In this document: piece after piece, positions 17,002 through 26,106 of the stretch
Layout of the letters: each line of letters begins with the position of its first letter
How positions within the stretch are numbered: the stretch's first letter is position 1
The notes under the pieces: generated by a model
What the model was told of the DNA's origin: nothing
The model's input: only the letters and a program-made list of their open reading frames with translations
Databases searched by the model: none
Assembly: GCF_001187725.1 (NCBI RefSeq)
Contig: NZ_LGIQ01000002.1
Span: 318,890 to 382,889, forward strand
DNA from: Brevibacillus reuszeri
GTDB lineage: Bacteria > Bacillota > Bacilli > Brevibacillales > Brevibacillaceae
Direction: 5' to 3'
DNA: 64,000 nt
Translations under genes and position numbers: made by a program

Positions 17002-17457
17002 ATGACAGACAAGATAAAAGCATACGTAAACCAGCCTCCTTTGCCGACACAGACTTTTTTTGCCTTAGTGGATGCTACAGCAGAGCTGGTGGGTAAATCT
17101 GAAAAATATTGGCAGTCAAAGGGGATCAATGGCGCACGCATTCGCGTTTTGGTGGAAATCGCCAAAAAAGGCGGACGAATTCTTCCGTCTCTGCTGGCCC
17201 AAAACATTGGCGTGACAAAGGCAAACATCAGTATTTTATTAACACCTCTGGAGCAGGATGGCTTGATTGATCGAACCAGTCATCCCGAAGACGGCAGAAA
17301 GACCGTCATATCACTTACGGCCGAGGGACAAAAGCTGTTACTTCAGCATCTTCCCGATAATCGCCAGGTGGTTGCTGATGCCCTAGCGAGCCTGAATGAG
17401 CAGGAGCTGCATCAATTGCTGTTTTTGCTTGGGAAAATAAAACGAAGAGAGGACTGA
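17002..17457 (+). CDS. MarR-family transcriptional regulator
   Basis: 151 aa winged-helix regulator. The central HTH (RILPSLLAQNIGVTKANISI) and the beta-wing (IDRTSHPEDGRKTVISLTAEG) with the conserved Asp-x-Arg pattern are clear. The helical N- and C-termini would form the dimer interface. Flanked by two near-identical palindromes, one before itself and one before the next gene, so it probably represses both. Inducer unknown. Confidence 0.88.
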   Translation: MTDKIKAYVNQPPLPTQTFFALVDATAELVGKSEKYWQSKGINGARIRVLVEIAKKGGRILPSLLAQNIGVTKANISILLTPLEQDGLIDRTSHPEDGRKTVISLTAEGQKLLLQHLPDNRQVVADALASLNEQELHQLLFLLGKIKRRED

Positions 17458-17471
17458 TTTTTTTGTCAAAA

Positions 17472-17489
17472 TAGTTAAGTGTTTAACTA
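17472..17489 (+). promoter_or_regulatory. palindromic operator, site 2
   Basis: TAGTTAAGTGTTTAACTA, perfect 7-base arms around GTGT, 33 bases upstream of the NmrA-like gene. Same sequence class as site 1. Confidence 0.65.
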
Positions 17490-17521
17490 AGATTTGATTC
17501 AGGGAGAAAGGGTGCAAGCAT

Positions 17522-18361
17522 ATGACCATCACGGTTACAGGTGCTAGCGGTAAATTAGGAAGTCTTATCGTTCGACAGCTTTTGCAAAAGGTTGGAGCAA
17601 ACGATATCACTCTTTGCGTGCGTGATCCAAAAAAAGCTCTGCTCTATCAAGAACTGGATGTGGGTATCCGGCAGATCGATTACGATAGTCCCGAATCGTT
17701 GCAACAGGCTTTCACCCATACATCCAGGCTACTGTTCATCTCCAGTCCACACATGGACGATACGGTTCGGATTCGCCAGCACAGTCACGTCGTTGAGGCA
17801 GCAAAAAAGGCGAATGTGGAGCACATCATTTATACGAGCTTTGCCTTTCCCGAAAAAAGCGATATCTCACTGACGCATCTTCATTTGGCGACAGAGCATG
17901 CAATCCGAACAACCGGGATTCCTTATACGTTTCTTAGAAATGCGCTCTATGCTGATTTTATCGCTCAGCTTGGTTTAGGAGTGGCTACTCGGACGGGGGA
18001 ATTGATCACGTATCCGGGAATTGATGGCTTCAACAGTGTGACACGCGAAGATTTGGCCTTGGCAGCGGCAAATATCCTAACGAATAATGCTCACAAAAAT
18101 CAAACGTATGAGCTGACGGCTTCGCGCCCATGGCATTTTGCCGATCTGGTTCAGGCACTGACCGAAATAACAGGCGCACCGATTACCCATCGTGAGGATT
18201 CACGTGCAGATAACTGGCTATACCGCTTTCTTTCCCGAATCGATACAACCAGCACGACGAATGATTTAGAAACCCTCATCGAAAAGCCGACCGTGTCTTT
18301 GTATGAGGCGGTAAGGCAAATCCTGACTGACAAAAGAGAAGACAACACGCGTACCAAATGA
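17522..18361 (+). CDS. NmrA/QorB-like NAD(P)-binding oxidoreductase
   Basis: 279 aa atypical short-chain dehydrogenase. Nucleotide-binding TGASGKLG at residues 6-13; LLFISSPHMDD and YTSFAFPE fit the NmrA/QorB (quinone reductase or redox sensor) group. The canonical YxxxK pair is not evident, as is usual there. A MarR regulator with a shared operator just upstream points to an induced response to a quinone, aldehyde or oxidant; this is inference. Confidence 0.85.
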   Translation: MTITVTGASGKLGSLIVRQLLQKVGANDITLCVRDPKKALLYQELDVGIRQIDYDSPESLQQAFTHTSRLLFISSPHMDDTVRIRQHSHVVEAAKKANVEHIIYTSFAFPEKSDISLTHLHLATEHAIRTTGIPYTFLRNALYADFIAQLGLGVATRTGELITYPGIDGFNSVTREDLALAAANILTNNAHKNQTYELTASRPWHFADLVQALTEITGAPITHREDSRADNWLYRFLSRIDTTSTTNDLETLIEKPTVSLYEAVRQILTDKREDNTRTK

Positions 18362-18439
18362 TCTGGATTAGGTTCTGGATTCCATATAAAATAAGGATAG
18401 CAAGTGAGTCTATCAAAACAGGTAGGAGTTATTATACGC

Positions 18440-19744
18440 ATGTATAGAATTGGTGTTGTGGGACCGCCCCCTTCTGTTGAGCGGATATTGGCGATTGCCA
18501 ATGAGTTTGAGCATGAAATCGAATTTGTCCCATTCACGTATGAGGATGCGAGAGAAGTGAGCAGAATCGTCCAGGAGCATAATGCAGAGTGCAATGGCTG
18601 GTTTTGTTCCGGACCTATCCCTTATACGATTGCCAAAAATGCTGTGGGTCCAGATGCCAATATTGTGTACTGTCCGCCTACAGGTTCGAATTTGTACCGC
18701 TGCTTTATCCAGATGTCGATTGATCATAATGAAGTTGTGAAGAGTGTCTCCGTAGATATGATTGATACTGAGGGACCCAATTTGCGGGAAGCCATGAGTG
18801 AGCTGGATCTCAACGACGAAACGATGTTTTTGCATACGTATGACGAGCACTACAACCCGGAGGCCATTACGAGCTATCATGTTTCGCTTTGGAAGCAAGG
18901 AAAGACCCAAGGCGCATTTACGACGCTGTCTTCTGTCGAGCGTGCGCTGCGGGAGGAAGGAATTCCTGTTTACCGGGTCTTGATTACCAAAATGGAAATC
19001 AGGCAAGCCATGAAAATCGTCATCGAAAGAGCGAGAAGCACATATTTCAAGGACACGCAAATCGGAGTGGAATTTATTGAGCTGGAGCAGTTCGACAAAA
19101 TTCCGGAGCGCTCGCAAACCCGCTACCATCTACAGCAGCTAGAGCTGAAAATCAGGCAAATACTGCTGCTCCTCTGTGAAAGAATGGACGGCTCCCTCAT
19201 GGCAAACGGAAATGGCCGCTATCAGATTTTCAGTACGCGCGGAGCGATCCAACGCGAAATTGATAGGCTGCGTCATACTGTTACACAGCTGTCACTGGAG
19301 GCAGATGTTCCCGTCGCGGTAGGGGTCGGATTTGGCGAGACCGCCTTTTCTGCTGAAAACAATGCGAGAAAAGCGATCCAGCACGCAAAGGAAAGACCGG
19401 AATTTGGAATCGTCATCGTGCAGGATGACGGGGTCATGATCGAGTCGGTAGGCGAGAGCGAGCAGCTGACGTATTCGTACCGTTCGAGTGATCGCGAGCT
19501 TTTGGACCTGTTAAACAAGGCCAATATTAGCGTGAAAACCTACAACAAGATCAAGGCGCTCGTACAGCGCATGGGCTGGAGTACATTTACCACAACAGAT
19601 ATCGCCTCGTACCTGTCGATGACTGTGCGCAACGCCCAGCGAATCCTCGGGAGCCTGTGCGAATACGGCCTCGCCGAGCTAAAAGGAGAAGAACAGCAAG
19701 CCGTTCGCGGAAGGCCCAAAAAAATGTACGCGTTAAAAATGTGA
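18440..19744 (+). CDS. transcriptional regulator with GGDEF/GTP-cyclohydrolase-III-like domain, abg locus
   Basis: 434 aa from ATG 18440 (AGGTAGGAG upstream). Three parts: residues 1-100 resemble a PrpR-N/substrate-binding fold (MYRIGVVGPPPSVERILAIA, CSGPIPYTIAKNAVG); about 235-345 resemble a degenerate GGDEF or archaeal GTP cyclohydrolase III module (NGRYQIFSTRGAIQREI, VAVGVGFGETAFSAENNARK); 375-434 is a winged helix (TTDIASYLSMTVRNAQRILG, ending RGRPKKMYAL). No catalytic GGDEF signature is visible. It precedes abgT-abgA-abgB in the same direction, so I infer that it controls folate-fragment uptake; E. coli uses an unrelated LysR protein. Confidence 0.75.
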   Translation: MYRIGVVGPPPSVERILAIANEFEHEIEFVPFTYEDAREVSRIVQEHNAECNGWFCSGPIPYTIAKNAVGPDANIVYCPPTGSNLYRCFIQMSIDHNEVVKSVSVDMIDTEGPNLREAMSELDLNDETMFLHTYDEHYNPEAITSYHVSLWKQGKTQGAFTTLSSVERALREEGIPVYRVLITKMEIRQAMKIVIERARSTYFKDTQIGVEFIELEQFDKIPERSQTRYHLQQLELKIRQILLLLCERMDGSLMANGNGRYQIFSTRGAIQREIDRLRHTVTQLSLEADVPVAVGVGFGETAFSAENNARKAIQHAKERPEFGIVIVQDDGVMIESVGESEQLTYSYRSSDRELLDLLNKANISVKTYNKIKALVQRMGWSTFTTTDIASYLSMTVRNAQRILGSLCEYGLAELKGEEQQAVRGRPKKMYALKM

Positions 19745-19761
19745 GGAAGGAATCAGTACGC

Positions 19762-19789
19762 AAACACCCGATGATGTCGGGTGTTTTTT
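19762..19789 (+). terminator. Rho-independent terminator
   Basis: AACACCCG/CGGGTGTT stem, ATGATGT loop, T-run. It separates the regulator from the abg genes. Confidence 0.85.
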
Positions 19790-19952
19790 GTGCGGTAGAA
19801 AAAGCAGGAGAGAGGAAGCCGGAAAAAAGGGGGAAGCTATAACCAATTTTCGTCAGGCATAAGTTTAATAAAAATGCAGGAGTATCAAGGTTTCATGCGT
19901 GCTGGATTAAAAATGGAAGCTTTTCTATTTTGCAAGAAGTCAAACAACTCTA

Positions 19953-19981
19953 TTGAAAAAAAGTTAAAATGGCTATATAAT
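19953..19981 (+). promoter_or_regulatory. sigma-A promoter of abgT operon
   Basis: TTGAAA (19953-19958), 17-base spacer, TATAAT (19976-19981): close to consensus. It implies a leader of about 250 bases before the GTG start of abgT. I see no known riboswitch in this leader. Confidence 0.65.
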
Positions 19982-20111
19982 TCATTTAAACGAAAATGTC
20001 TCTTTGTATTCGCTAAATTAAGAGCTTGGACCGAATATAACGAAAGGAGTATTCATTTCATCACGAAGCAACATCTCGGTTTTGAATGATTGGTGAACGT
20101 TGAAGTTAAAT

Positions 20112-20125
20112 TGAAAGGGCTTTCA
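20112..20125 (+). promoter_or_regulatory. possible CcpA cre site or other operator
   Basis: TGAAAGGGCTTTCA, a palindrome matching the cre consensus (TGWAANCGNTNWCA) at all but the first central base. Position about 130 bases after the predicted start point would fit roadblock repression. Confidence 0.35.
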
Positions 20126-20238
20126 CTTTAATGCCAACACCCAGACTGATCACTCATTCAGAACGCCTTTGTTTCGATTCTGAAACAGTCGGAATGATGA
20201 TTCTAACGTAAAAAGATACGGCCTAAGGGGGATGCCAT

Positions 20239-21780
20239 GTGAGTGCACGTCAAGCAAACACAGACCATTATGAGCAAGCGTCACAAGGAATGGGCTTGGT
20301 AAAGTGGGTCGAGCGGGTTGGGAACAAGCTGCCGAATCCATTCATGCTTTTCCTTTATCTGATAGCAGCTCTGATGATTATCACTGCCATTTTGTCTATT
20401 TTTCATGTAACGGCAATCGATCCGATTAAAAACGAAGAGATCCAAGTGAAGAACCTGCTTAGCCAGGAAGGTCTGCAATGGCTTTTGCCCAACATCATCA
20501 AGAACTTCTCAGGATTTTTGCCTTTGGGCTCAATCTTGACGCTGATGCTTGGTGTCGGGCTGGCTGAAAAGGTTGGACTTTTGGAAGCGGTTATTCGCAA
20601 AATGTCTCTGCGTGTAAGTGCACGCTACGCCAGCTACCTGGTAGCATTTATCGCGTTTTTCAGCCACGTGTCCTCTGATGCGGCTTTCGTAATCATGCCG
20701 CCACTCGGAGCCTTGATCTTTTTGGCAGTCGGACGTCACCCGGTTGCTGGTTTGCTGGCTGCGATCGCTGGTGTTGGTTCCGGTTTTTCCGCCAACATCC
20801 TGATTGTAACGACAGATGTACTGCTTTCCGGTATCAGCTCGGAAATCTCCAAGTCGGTTGACCCGAATGTTACTGTAAGCGTTCTCGATAACTGGTTCTT
20901 TATGTCCGTATCTGTTTTGCTTTTGTCCGCTGTCATTGGTTTTATTACGGACAAGTTTGTAGAACCGAAGCTGGGTGTCTACAAGGGTGATAACGGCAAA
21001 AAGCTCGAAGATTTATCCGATCTGCAAAAGAAAGGCCTGCGTGCAGCAGGTATTGCAGCACTTGTTTTCATCGCGGTTCTGGCTGTTCTGGTAGTACCTG
21101 CGAACGGAATCCTGCGTGATCCTAAGCTTGGTACCATCGTTCCGTCGCCATTCATTTCGGGTATCGTCCCTGTCATCCTGATCTTCTTCTTTACCGTAGC
21201 GATTACGTACGGGATCAAGGTAGGGGTAATCAAAAAGCAAAATGACATTCCAGCGCTGTTGACTGATCCGATTAAAGGCATGGCTGGCTTTATCGTGATG
21301 ATCTTCCCGCTTTCTCAATTTGTAGCGATGTTTAACTGGAGTAACATGGGAAGCTTCCTCGCGTTGTCCATTACAGATGTGCTGGAACAAATGAACATGA
21401 CTGGCGCACCAGTCTTTATCGGCTTGATGTTCCTGTCTGCGTTCCTCTGTATGTTTATTGCGAGCGGTTCCGCAATCTGGTCGCTCCTGGCACCTGTATT
21501 TGTTCCGATGTTCATGGCACTTGGCTTCCATCCGGCATTCGCGCAAGTCGCATTCCGTGTCGCTGACTCGTCCGTGATTCCATTTGCGATTGTCTCGCCG
21601 TTTATCCCGTTGTTCCTGAACTTTTTGCAGGAATATAAAAAGGATGCCAAGCTGGGTACGTACTATTCCTTGATTTTGCCGTATCCGATTGCGATCTTCG
21701 TGCTTTGGACACTGTTACTTGTGGTATGGTATTTCTTGGGCTTGCCAATTGGTCCTGGAGTATATCCAGTTTTGAAATAG
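20239..21780 (+). CDS. abgT: AbgT-family p-aminobenzoyl-glutamate transporter
   Basis: 513 aa with about 11 hydrophobic segments. Family marks: GQ/GMGLVKWVERVGNKLPNP at the start, HVSSDAAFVIMPPLGALIF, GSGFSANILI, SGSAIWSLLAPVFVPM and RVADSSVIPFAIVSPF. AbgT proteins take up p-aminobenzoyl-glutamate, a folate breakdown product; some relatives export sulfonamides. GTG start with AAGGGGGAT upstream (an ATG two bases earlier is followed by a stop). First gene of abgT-abgA-abgB. Confidence 0.92.
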   Translation: MSARQANTDHYEQASQGMGLVKWVERVGNKLPNPFMLFLYLIAALMIITAILSIFHVTAIDPIKNEEIQVKNLLSQEGLQWLLPNIIKNFSGFLPLGSILTLMLGVGLAEKVGLLEAVIRKMSLRVSARYASYLVAFIAFFSHVSSDAAFVIMPPLGALIFLAVGRHPVAGLLAAIAGVGSGFSANILIVTTDVLLSGISSEISKSVDPNVTVSVLDNWFFMSVSVLLLSAVIGFITDKFVEPKLGVYKGDNGKKLEDLSDLQKKGLRAAGIAALVFIAVLAVLVVPANGILRDPKLGTIVPSPFISGIVPVILIFFFTVAITYGIKVGVIKKQNDIPALLTDPIKGMAGFIVMIFPLSQFVAMFNWSNMGSFLALSITDVLEQMNMTGAPVFIGLMFLSAFLCMFIASGSAIWSLLAPVFVPMFMALGFHPAFAQVAFRVADSSVIPFAIVSPFIPLFLNFLQEYKKDAKLGTYYSLILPYPIAIFVLWTLLLVVWYFLGLPIGPGVYPVLK

Positions 21781-21810
21781 TGATTGCTCCAGAGATAACA
21801 GGAGGAATTA

Positions 21811-23073
21811 ATGATGTTGGATCTGGTTACGTTGCGAAGAGATTTTCATATGCATCCGGAAGTGGGCTTTACAGAATTCCGTACAGCTACCAAGGTAGTC
21901 GAGATATTGACTTCACTCGGATTTGAAGTCATTTATGGACAAGATGCTATGGATGGCGACTCCCGTCGGGGGTTGCCTTCCGAGGCTGTATTGGAAAAAG
22001 CGTATGAACGAGCGCTGCGTGATGGCGCAAACCCGGCGATTGTAGAAAAAATGCGCGGCGGATACACAGCCGTAATCGGTGTGAAAAAAGGAAAGTCTGC
22101 GGGACCTACTGTCGCTTTCCGTTTTGACATGGATGCCTTGCCGGTCCTAGAAAGCAAGGATGGAGACCATTTTCCACAAGCGAATGGCTTCCGCTCGCAC
22201 TACGAGGGAAACATGCACGCATGTGCGCATGACGGTCATACCACGATTGGTTTGGGACTGGCAGAAAAACTGGCAGATGGAGATTTTTCCGGTACGATTA
22301 AGCTAATTTTTCAACCAGCTGAAGAGGGTGTGCGCGGGGCGTATTCCATCGTGCAAAAAGGGATCGTCGATGATGTGGACTACATTTTCTGTCACCATCT
22401 AGGTGTCGGTGTACCACTCGGTGAAATACATGGCGGCTCACACGGCTTTTTGGCAACAACCAAAATGCTGGCACATTTTCACGGGGTTTCCTCCCATGCC
22501 GGTGCATCGCCTGAGCAAGGAAAAAACGCATTACTCGGAGCAGCAACTGCTTTATTGAACATTCATGCGATTCCACGTTTTAGCACTGGTTCTACCCGTA
22601 TCAATGTAGGGGTTCTGGAGGGCGGTACTGCAGCCAACATCATTCCGGCATACGCTAAAATGGTGGTGGAAACCCGCTCCGTATCAGAAGAGGTCAATGC
22701 AGAGCTGGAGCAGCGTGTACGCAATATTATCGCGCATAGTGCCGCGATGCATGAGCTGGAGCATGAGATCGAGGTAGTCGGCGGAGCTATTCCGATCAAC
22801 TACGACGTCGATATGGCTGAGCTTGCTCTCGAAGAAGCAAAACAGGTGGAGGGCTTTCACTCGTTTGTGAATGGTGCATACAACGCGATGGGAAGCGAAG
22901 ACGCGAGCTTTTTGATCAAGCGCGTACAGGATCGCGGCGGAAAAGGAACCTATATGTCTATCGGTACTGATATTCCGGCGCCTCACCATCATCAGAAATT
23001 CGATATTCAAGAGGAAATTCTTCCGCGCAGCGTAGAGCTGTTGAATCGCATTGCGAGACGGCTTCTGACTTAG
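21811..23073 (+). CDS. abgA: p-aminobenzoyl-glutamate hydrolase subunit A, M20 family
   Basis: 420 aa metallopeptidase-fold amidohydrolase. Metal-site motifs: FRFDMDALPV (Asp), MHACAHDGHTTIGLG, FQPAEEGVRGAYSI, and C-terminal His in TDIPAPHHHQKFDIQ. AbgA pairs with AbgB to cut p-aminobenzoyl-glutamate to p-aminobenzoate and glutamate. A long insert (residues about 45-75, DGDSRRGLPSEAVLEKAYER) matches the AbgA group rather than other M20 aminoacylases. Start ATG 21811 follows AGGAGGA; 30 bases after abgT. Confidence 0.9.
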   Translation: MMLDLVTLRRDFHMHPEVGFTEFRTATKVVEILTSLGFEVIYGQDAMDGDSRRGLPSEAVLEKAYERALRDGANPAIVEKMRGGYTAVIGVKKGKSAGPTVAFRFDMDALPVLESKDGDHFPQANGFRSHYEGNMHACAHDGHTTIGLGLAEKLADGDFSGTIKLIFQPAEEGVRGAYSIVQKGIVDDVDYIFCHHLGVGVPLGEIHGGSHGFLATTKMLAHFHGVSSHAGASPEQGKNALLGAATALLNIHAIPRFSTGSTRINVGVLEGGTAANIIPAYAKMVVETRSVSEEVNAELEQRVRNIIAHSAAMHELEHEIEVVGGAIPINYDVDMAELALEEAKQVEGFHSFVNGAYNAMGSEDASFLIKRVQDRGGKGTYMSIGTDIPAPHHHQKFDIQEEILPRSVELLNRIARRLLT

Positions 23074-23137
23074 GGAAACCCCTTCTATTGGTCAAACTCC
23101 AATCTGCCAAACAACGACTTAGAGAGGATGTTTCTTC

Positions 23138-24541
23138 ATGCATACCAAACAGATTGCAGAAATGATTGAGAACAAACGAGATTCGTTTATCAAAGTGAGC
23201 GACCGTATCTGGGAATTCGCGGAGACGCGTTTCGAAGAGTACCAATCGGCTGAATTGCTCGCTCATACATTGGAGAGCGAAGGCTTCCAGGTTGAGAGAG
23301 GTGTAGGCGGTATCCAAACTGCCTTCATCGGGAGCTTTGGTAGTGGAAGTCCGGTAGTGGCGATTCTGGGTGAGTTCGACGCTCTCTCGGGAATGAGCCA
23401 GAAAAAAGGACAAGCAAAAGAAGAACCATTGGTGCCGGGGGCAAATGGACATGGATGTGGCCACAACCTGCTCGGTACCGCTTCTCTGGCGGCAGCAGTT
23501 GCAGTGAAGCAATATATGGAAGAGAATAACATGTCCGGTACGGTTCGCTATTACGGATGCCCGGGTGAAGAAGGCGGCTCCGGTAAAACGTTTATGGCAA
23601 GAGCAGGTTTGTTTGAAGACGTAGATTTCGCTCTCTGCTGGCATCCAATGGGCTACAACAGCATCATGGCGATCGAATCGCTCGCGAACTACCAAGTATA
23701 CTTCAAGTTCAGAGGTAAAAGTGCCCATGCCGCAGCAAGTCCGCACCTGGGACGCAGCGCACTGGATGCAGTCGAGCTAATGAATGTCGGAGTCAACTAC
23801 CTGCGTGAGCATATCATTACGGATGCCCGTGTGCACTATGCCATAACAAACTCCGGCGGCTTGTCTCCAAACGTGGTTCAGCCGTATGCAGAAGTACTTT
23901 ACCTGGTACGTGCGCCGAAGGTCGCTCAAGTACAGGAAATCTACGAGCGTGTGTGCAAAATTGCCAAAGGTGCAGCGCTTATGACCGAAACCGAAGTAGA
24001 GATCGTATTCGACAAGGCTTGCTCCAATGTGGTGCAAAATGAAACGATCGAACAAGTGATGTATAAAAACTTCCAGGAGCTGGGCGTTCCTGTCCATGAC
24101 GAGGAAGAGCTGAAGCTCGCTAAATCGGTACGTGCGACATTGACCGAGCAGGAGAGACAAACAGCAGAAAGACTGTCGGCGGATACACCTGATCCGGACA
24201 TGGTTTCCTGGATCAATCCGTACACAGGTGCTACCATTCCGCTCAACGGCTCTACTGACGTAGGGGATGTCAGCTGGATTACACCGACAGCTCAATGTAC
24301 GACTGCTTGCTTCATCAATGGATCTACTCTGCACTCCTGGCAGTGGGTTACACTTGGTGCTACTTCCATGGCGCACAAAGGAATGCTCCATGCAGGTAAA
24401 GTCATGGCTTCCACAGCAATTGACATGCTCAAAAACCCTGAGCTGATCGAAAAGGCGAAAGCCGAGCTGAAACAACGCCTGGGCAAAACCACCTATGTAA
24501 ACCCCATTCCTGAGGGTGTCATGCCTTCTGTGAAAAAATAA
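23138..24541 (+). CDS. abgB: p-aminobenzoyl-glutamate hydrolase subunit B, M20 family
   Basis: 467 aa, closely colinear with E. coli AbgB (481 aa): IWEFAETRFEEYQSAELLA, GANGHGCGHNLLGTA, YGCPGEEGGSGKTFM, SPHLGRSALDAVELM, HYAITNSGGLSPNVVQ, STDVGDVSWITP. Metal ligands in GHGCGHN and CPGEEGG are present. It completes the uptake-and-cleavage pathway that returns p-aminobenzoate to folate synthesis. RBS AGAGAGG. Ends at a strong terminator. Confidence 0.93.
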   Translation: MHTKQIAEMIENKRDSFIKVSDRIWEFAETRFEEYQSAELLAHTLESEGFQVERGVGGIQTAFIGSFGSGSPVVAILGEFDALSGMSQKKGQAKEEPLVPGANGHGCGHNLLGTASLAAAVAVKQYMEENNMSGTVRYYGCPGEEGGSGKTFMARAGLFEDVDFALCWHPMGYNSIMAIESLANYQVYFKFRGKSAHAAASPHLGRSALDAVELMNVGVNYLREHIITDARVHYAITNSGGLSPNVVQPYAEVLYLVRAPKVAQVQEIYERVCKIAKGAALMTETEVEIVFDKACSNVVQNETIEQVMYKNFQELGVPVHDEEELKLAKSVRATLTEQERQTAERLSADTPDPDMVSWINPYTGATIPLNGSTDVGDVSWITPTAQCTTACFINGSTLHSWQWVTLGATSMAHKGMLHAGKVMASTAIDMLKNPELIEKAKAELKQRLGKTTYVNPIPEGVMPSVKK

Positions 24542-24551
24542 ACAAAAAACA

Positions 24552-24593
24552 AAAAAAGCCGACAGTTCCGATTCATGGAATTGTCGGCTTTTT
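24552..24593 (+). terminator. bidirectional terminator
   Basis: AAAAAAGCCGACA/TGTCGGCTTTTT stem between abgB and the convergent 208-aa gene; it can serve both. Confidence 0.85.
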
Positions 24594-24608
24594 GATGAAA
24601 TTCATAAA

Positions 24609-25235
24609 CTAACAACCAAGCTCAGCTAGCATGCGATTCCATTGCTGAAATGGAAAGTGACTGTTGTTAGCGTTTCGTAAGGAATAGGCGTCATTTCCTT
24701 CGAACCCCCATCCAGTAGGCTCTTGATAGCTCCATTTTCGATCACAGTCATTCCAAAAATTCTCATGATCCTGTTTACTTTTTTCAAACCAGGCATGCAG
24801 TTCGTCTTCGGTAAACAGACCTGATGTTTTTCGCATTTCCAATTCCCATGCTGAAATCGTTTGGAGCTCTGCAAAACTCTCAATGCCTACAAATCTTCTT
24901 AGAAGCAGGGCAGGAACCCATTTTTCCACGTTATGCACGGCAGCTATTTTATCCACGATTGCTTGAAATTCAGTAAATCTCAAAACAAATGGATGGAAAT
25001 GTGCTTCATCATCCCATGCGATTTCTAGCTCATTTTCAGTTTTATATTGATAAGCGAGCGAAATGTAGGCTAAATCTTCACCTGGATCAAGCAGTAGAGT
25101 ATCGTTCTCAGTCAAATGAAAGCGAATGGGGTTATCTTCAAGAATTTCATAGGAGAATTCATCATGAAGATTCCAAAAGTACCGATCCCAAAACTTTTTG
25201 GAGGAAAAGAGCTTCTTTTGTATCAAAACAATCAC
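24609..25235 (-). CDS. hypothetical protein, 208 aa, acidic
   Basis: No recognised family. The protein is acidic and aromatic-rich (FWDRYFWNLHDEFSYEILED, NELEIAWDDEAHFHPFVLRF, FWNDCDRKWSYQE), soluble, with no signal peptide. The composition resembles immunity-type or DUF proteins of Bacilli, but I cannot place it. The GTG at 25235 lies too close to AAAGGA; TTG 25226 has better spacing and may be the start. It is the last gene of a minus pair with the lipoprotein 41 bases upstream. Confidence 0.65.
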   Translation of the reverse strand: MIVLIQKKLFSSKKFWDRYFWNLHDEFSYEILEDNPIRFHLTENDTLLLDPGEDLAYISLAYQYKTENELEIAWDDEAHFHPFVLRFTEFQAIVDKIAAVHNVEKWVPALLLRRFVGIESFAELQTISAWELEMRKTSGLFTEDELHAWFEKSKQDHENFWNDCDRKWSYQEPTGWGFEGNDAYSLRNANNSHFPFQQWNRMLAELGC

Positions 25236-25276
25236 ATCCTTTTACGATGCTTTGTTAGTCGAACGGTACCCACTCC

Positions 25277-25990
25277 CTACGAACGTCCTGCCAGCTCTTT
25301 CGCCAAAGCAACCATCTGCTTCTGAACATTCTCATCAGGCTTGTTGCCGTTGATATGATAGCCAATGTGATAAAGGATACCGTCTTCATAAAAATCGATT
25401 TCATTGGCGACGGTCGTTACCAGATGAGAGACACGATTTTCTTCGTTATAGTCGTAGTAGCTGTACGTATAGGAGCTGTTTGTCTGGACGATATGATGAA
25501 TCATAGGCACGTCCTCGCGTAGTTGCTCGACTTTGGCAATATTGCCGAATGTATCTAACGACTCCAAAGACGGAGCAAGCGGTGGCAGTGGGTTTTCTTC
25601 CGTTTGCGTCATGCGGATCACGAAAAAGTTATTGTCATCCTGGTCCTGTTTGTACAACAATTGCAATTGATGGTGTGGTTCTTGATCAGAGCCATAGTCA
25701 AAAGCAACCAGATTTGCTGCTTCCCTGTCTACAGCAAAGGGGAGCTTGCTCTTGTCAATCGTGTGAAAGCGCTCCGCCAATGTTTCCGGCAATAGCGGCT
25801 TGATATCCTGAAAAGCCATGGGACGATAATGAACCACTTCCTTTACTTCGCGAGAAAGCTGATGATATTCACTTTGGGCAAAGCCAGATCCACTGGTTTT
25901 TACAAGCGCTGGCGCCGAGGAGCAGCCCCAGAGCGATATGACAATCCCGATCGCTAGCAGCATCGGGAATGCGGTTTTATGTAATTTCAC
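25277..25990 (-). CDS. hypothetical lipoprotein, 237 aa
   Basis: GTG start 25990, chosen for AGGAGGGG at good spacing; the longer frame lacks a ribosome site. Signal MLLAIGIVISLWGC ends in a lipobox cysteine followed by SSAPAL. The mature part has alternating charged and aromatic strands (QLQLLYKQDQDDNNFFVIR, SSYTYSYYDYNEENR) like DUF4367-type beta proteins, but no certain match. Probably anchored on the outer face of the membrane. Confidence 0.7.
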   Translation of the reverse strand: MKLHKTAFPMLLAIGIVISLWGCSSAPALVKTSGSGFAQSEYHQLSREVKEVVHYRPMAFQDIKPLLPETLAERFHTIDKSKLPFAVDREAANLVAFDYGSDQEPHHQLQLLYKQDQDDNNFFVIRMTQTEENPLPPLAPSLESLDTFGNIAKVEQLREDVPMIHHIVQTNSSYTYSYYDYNEENRVSHLVTTVANEIDFYEDGILYHIGYHINGNKPDENVQKQMVALAKELAGRS

Positions 25991-26106
25991 TGTTATTTCC
26001 CCTCCTAATCTAGGACATTTTCCCATTGTATAGCACGAATGATCAAAAAAACAATCTCAATCTACTACATAATGAAGAAAAATAGTTTCAGGAAAAGGAA
26101 GCGATC

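Noticed and set aside
19874..20089. 71-codon frame and a 13-codon ATT-start frame in the abgT leader
   Set aside because: No proper start codon with ribosome site; the first overlaps the predicted promoter.
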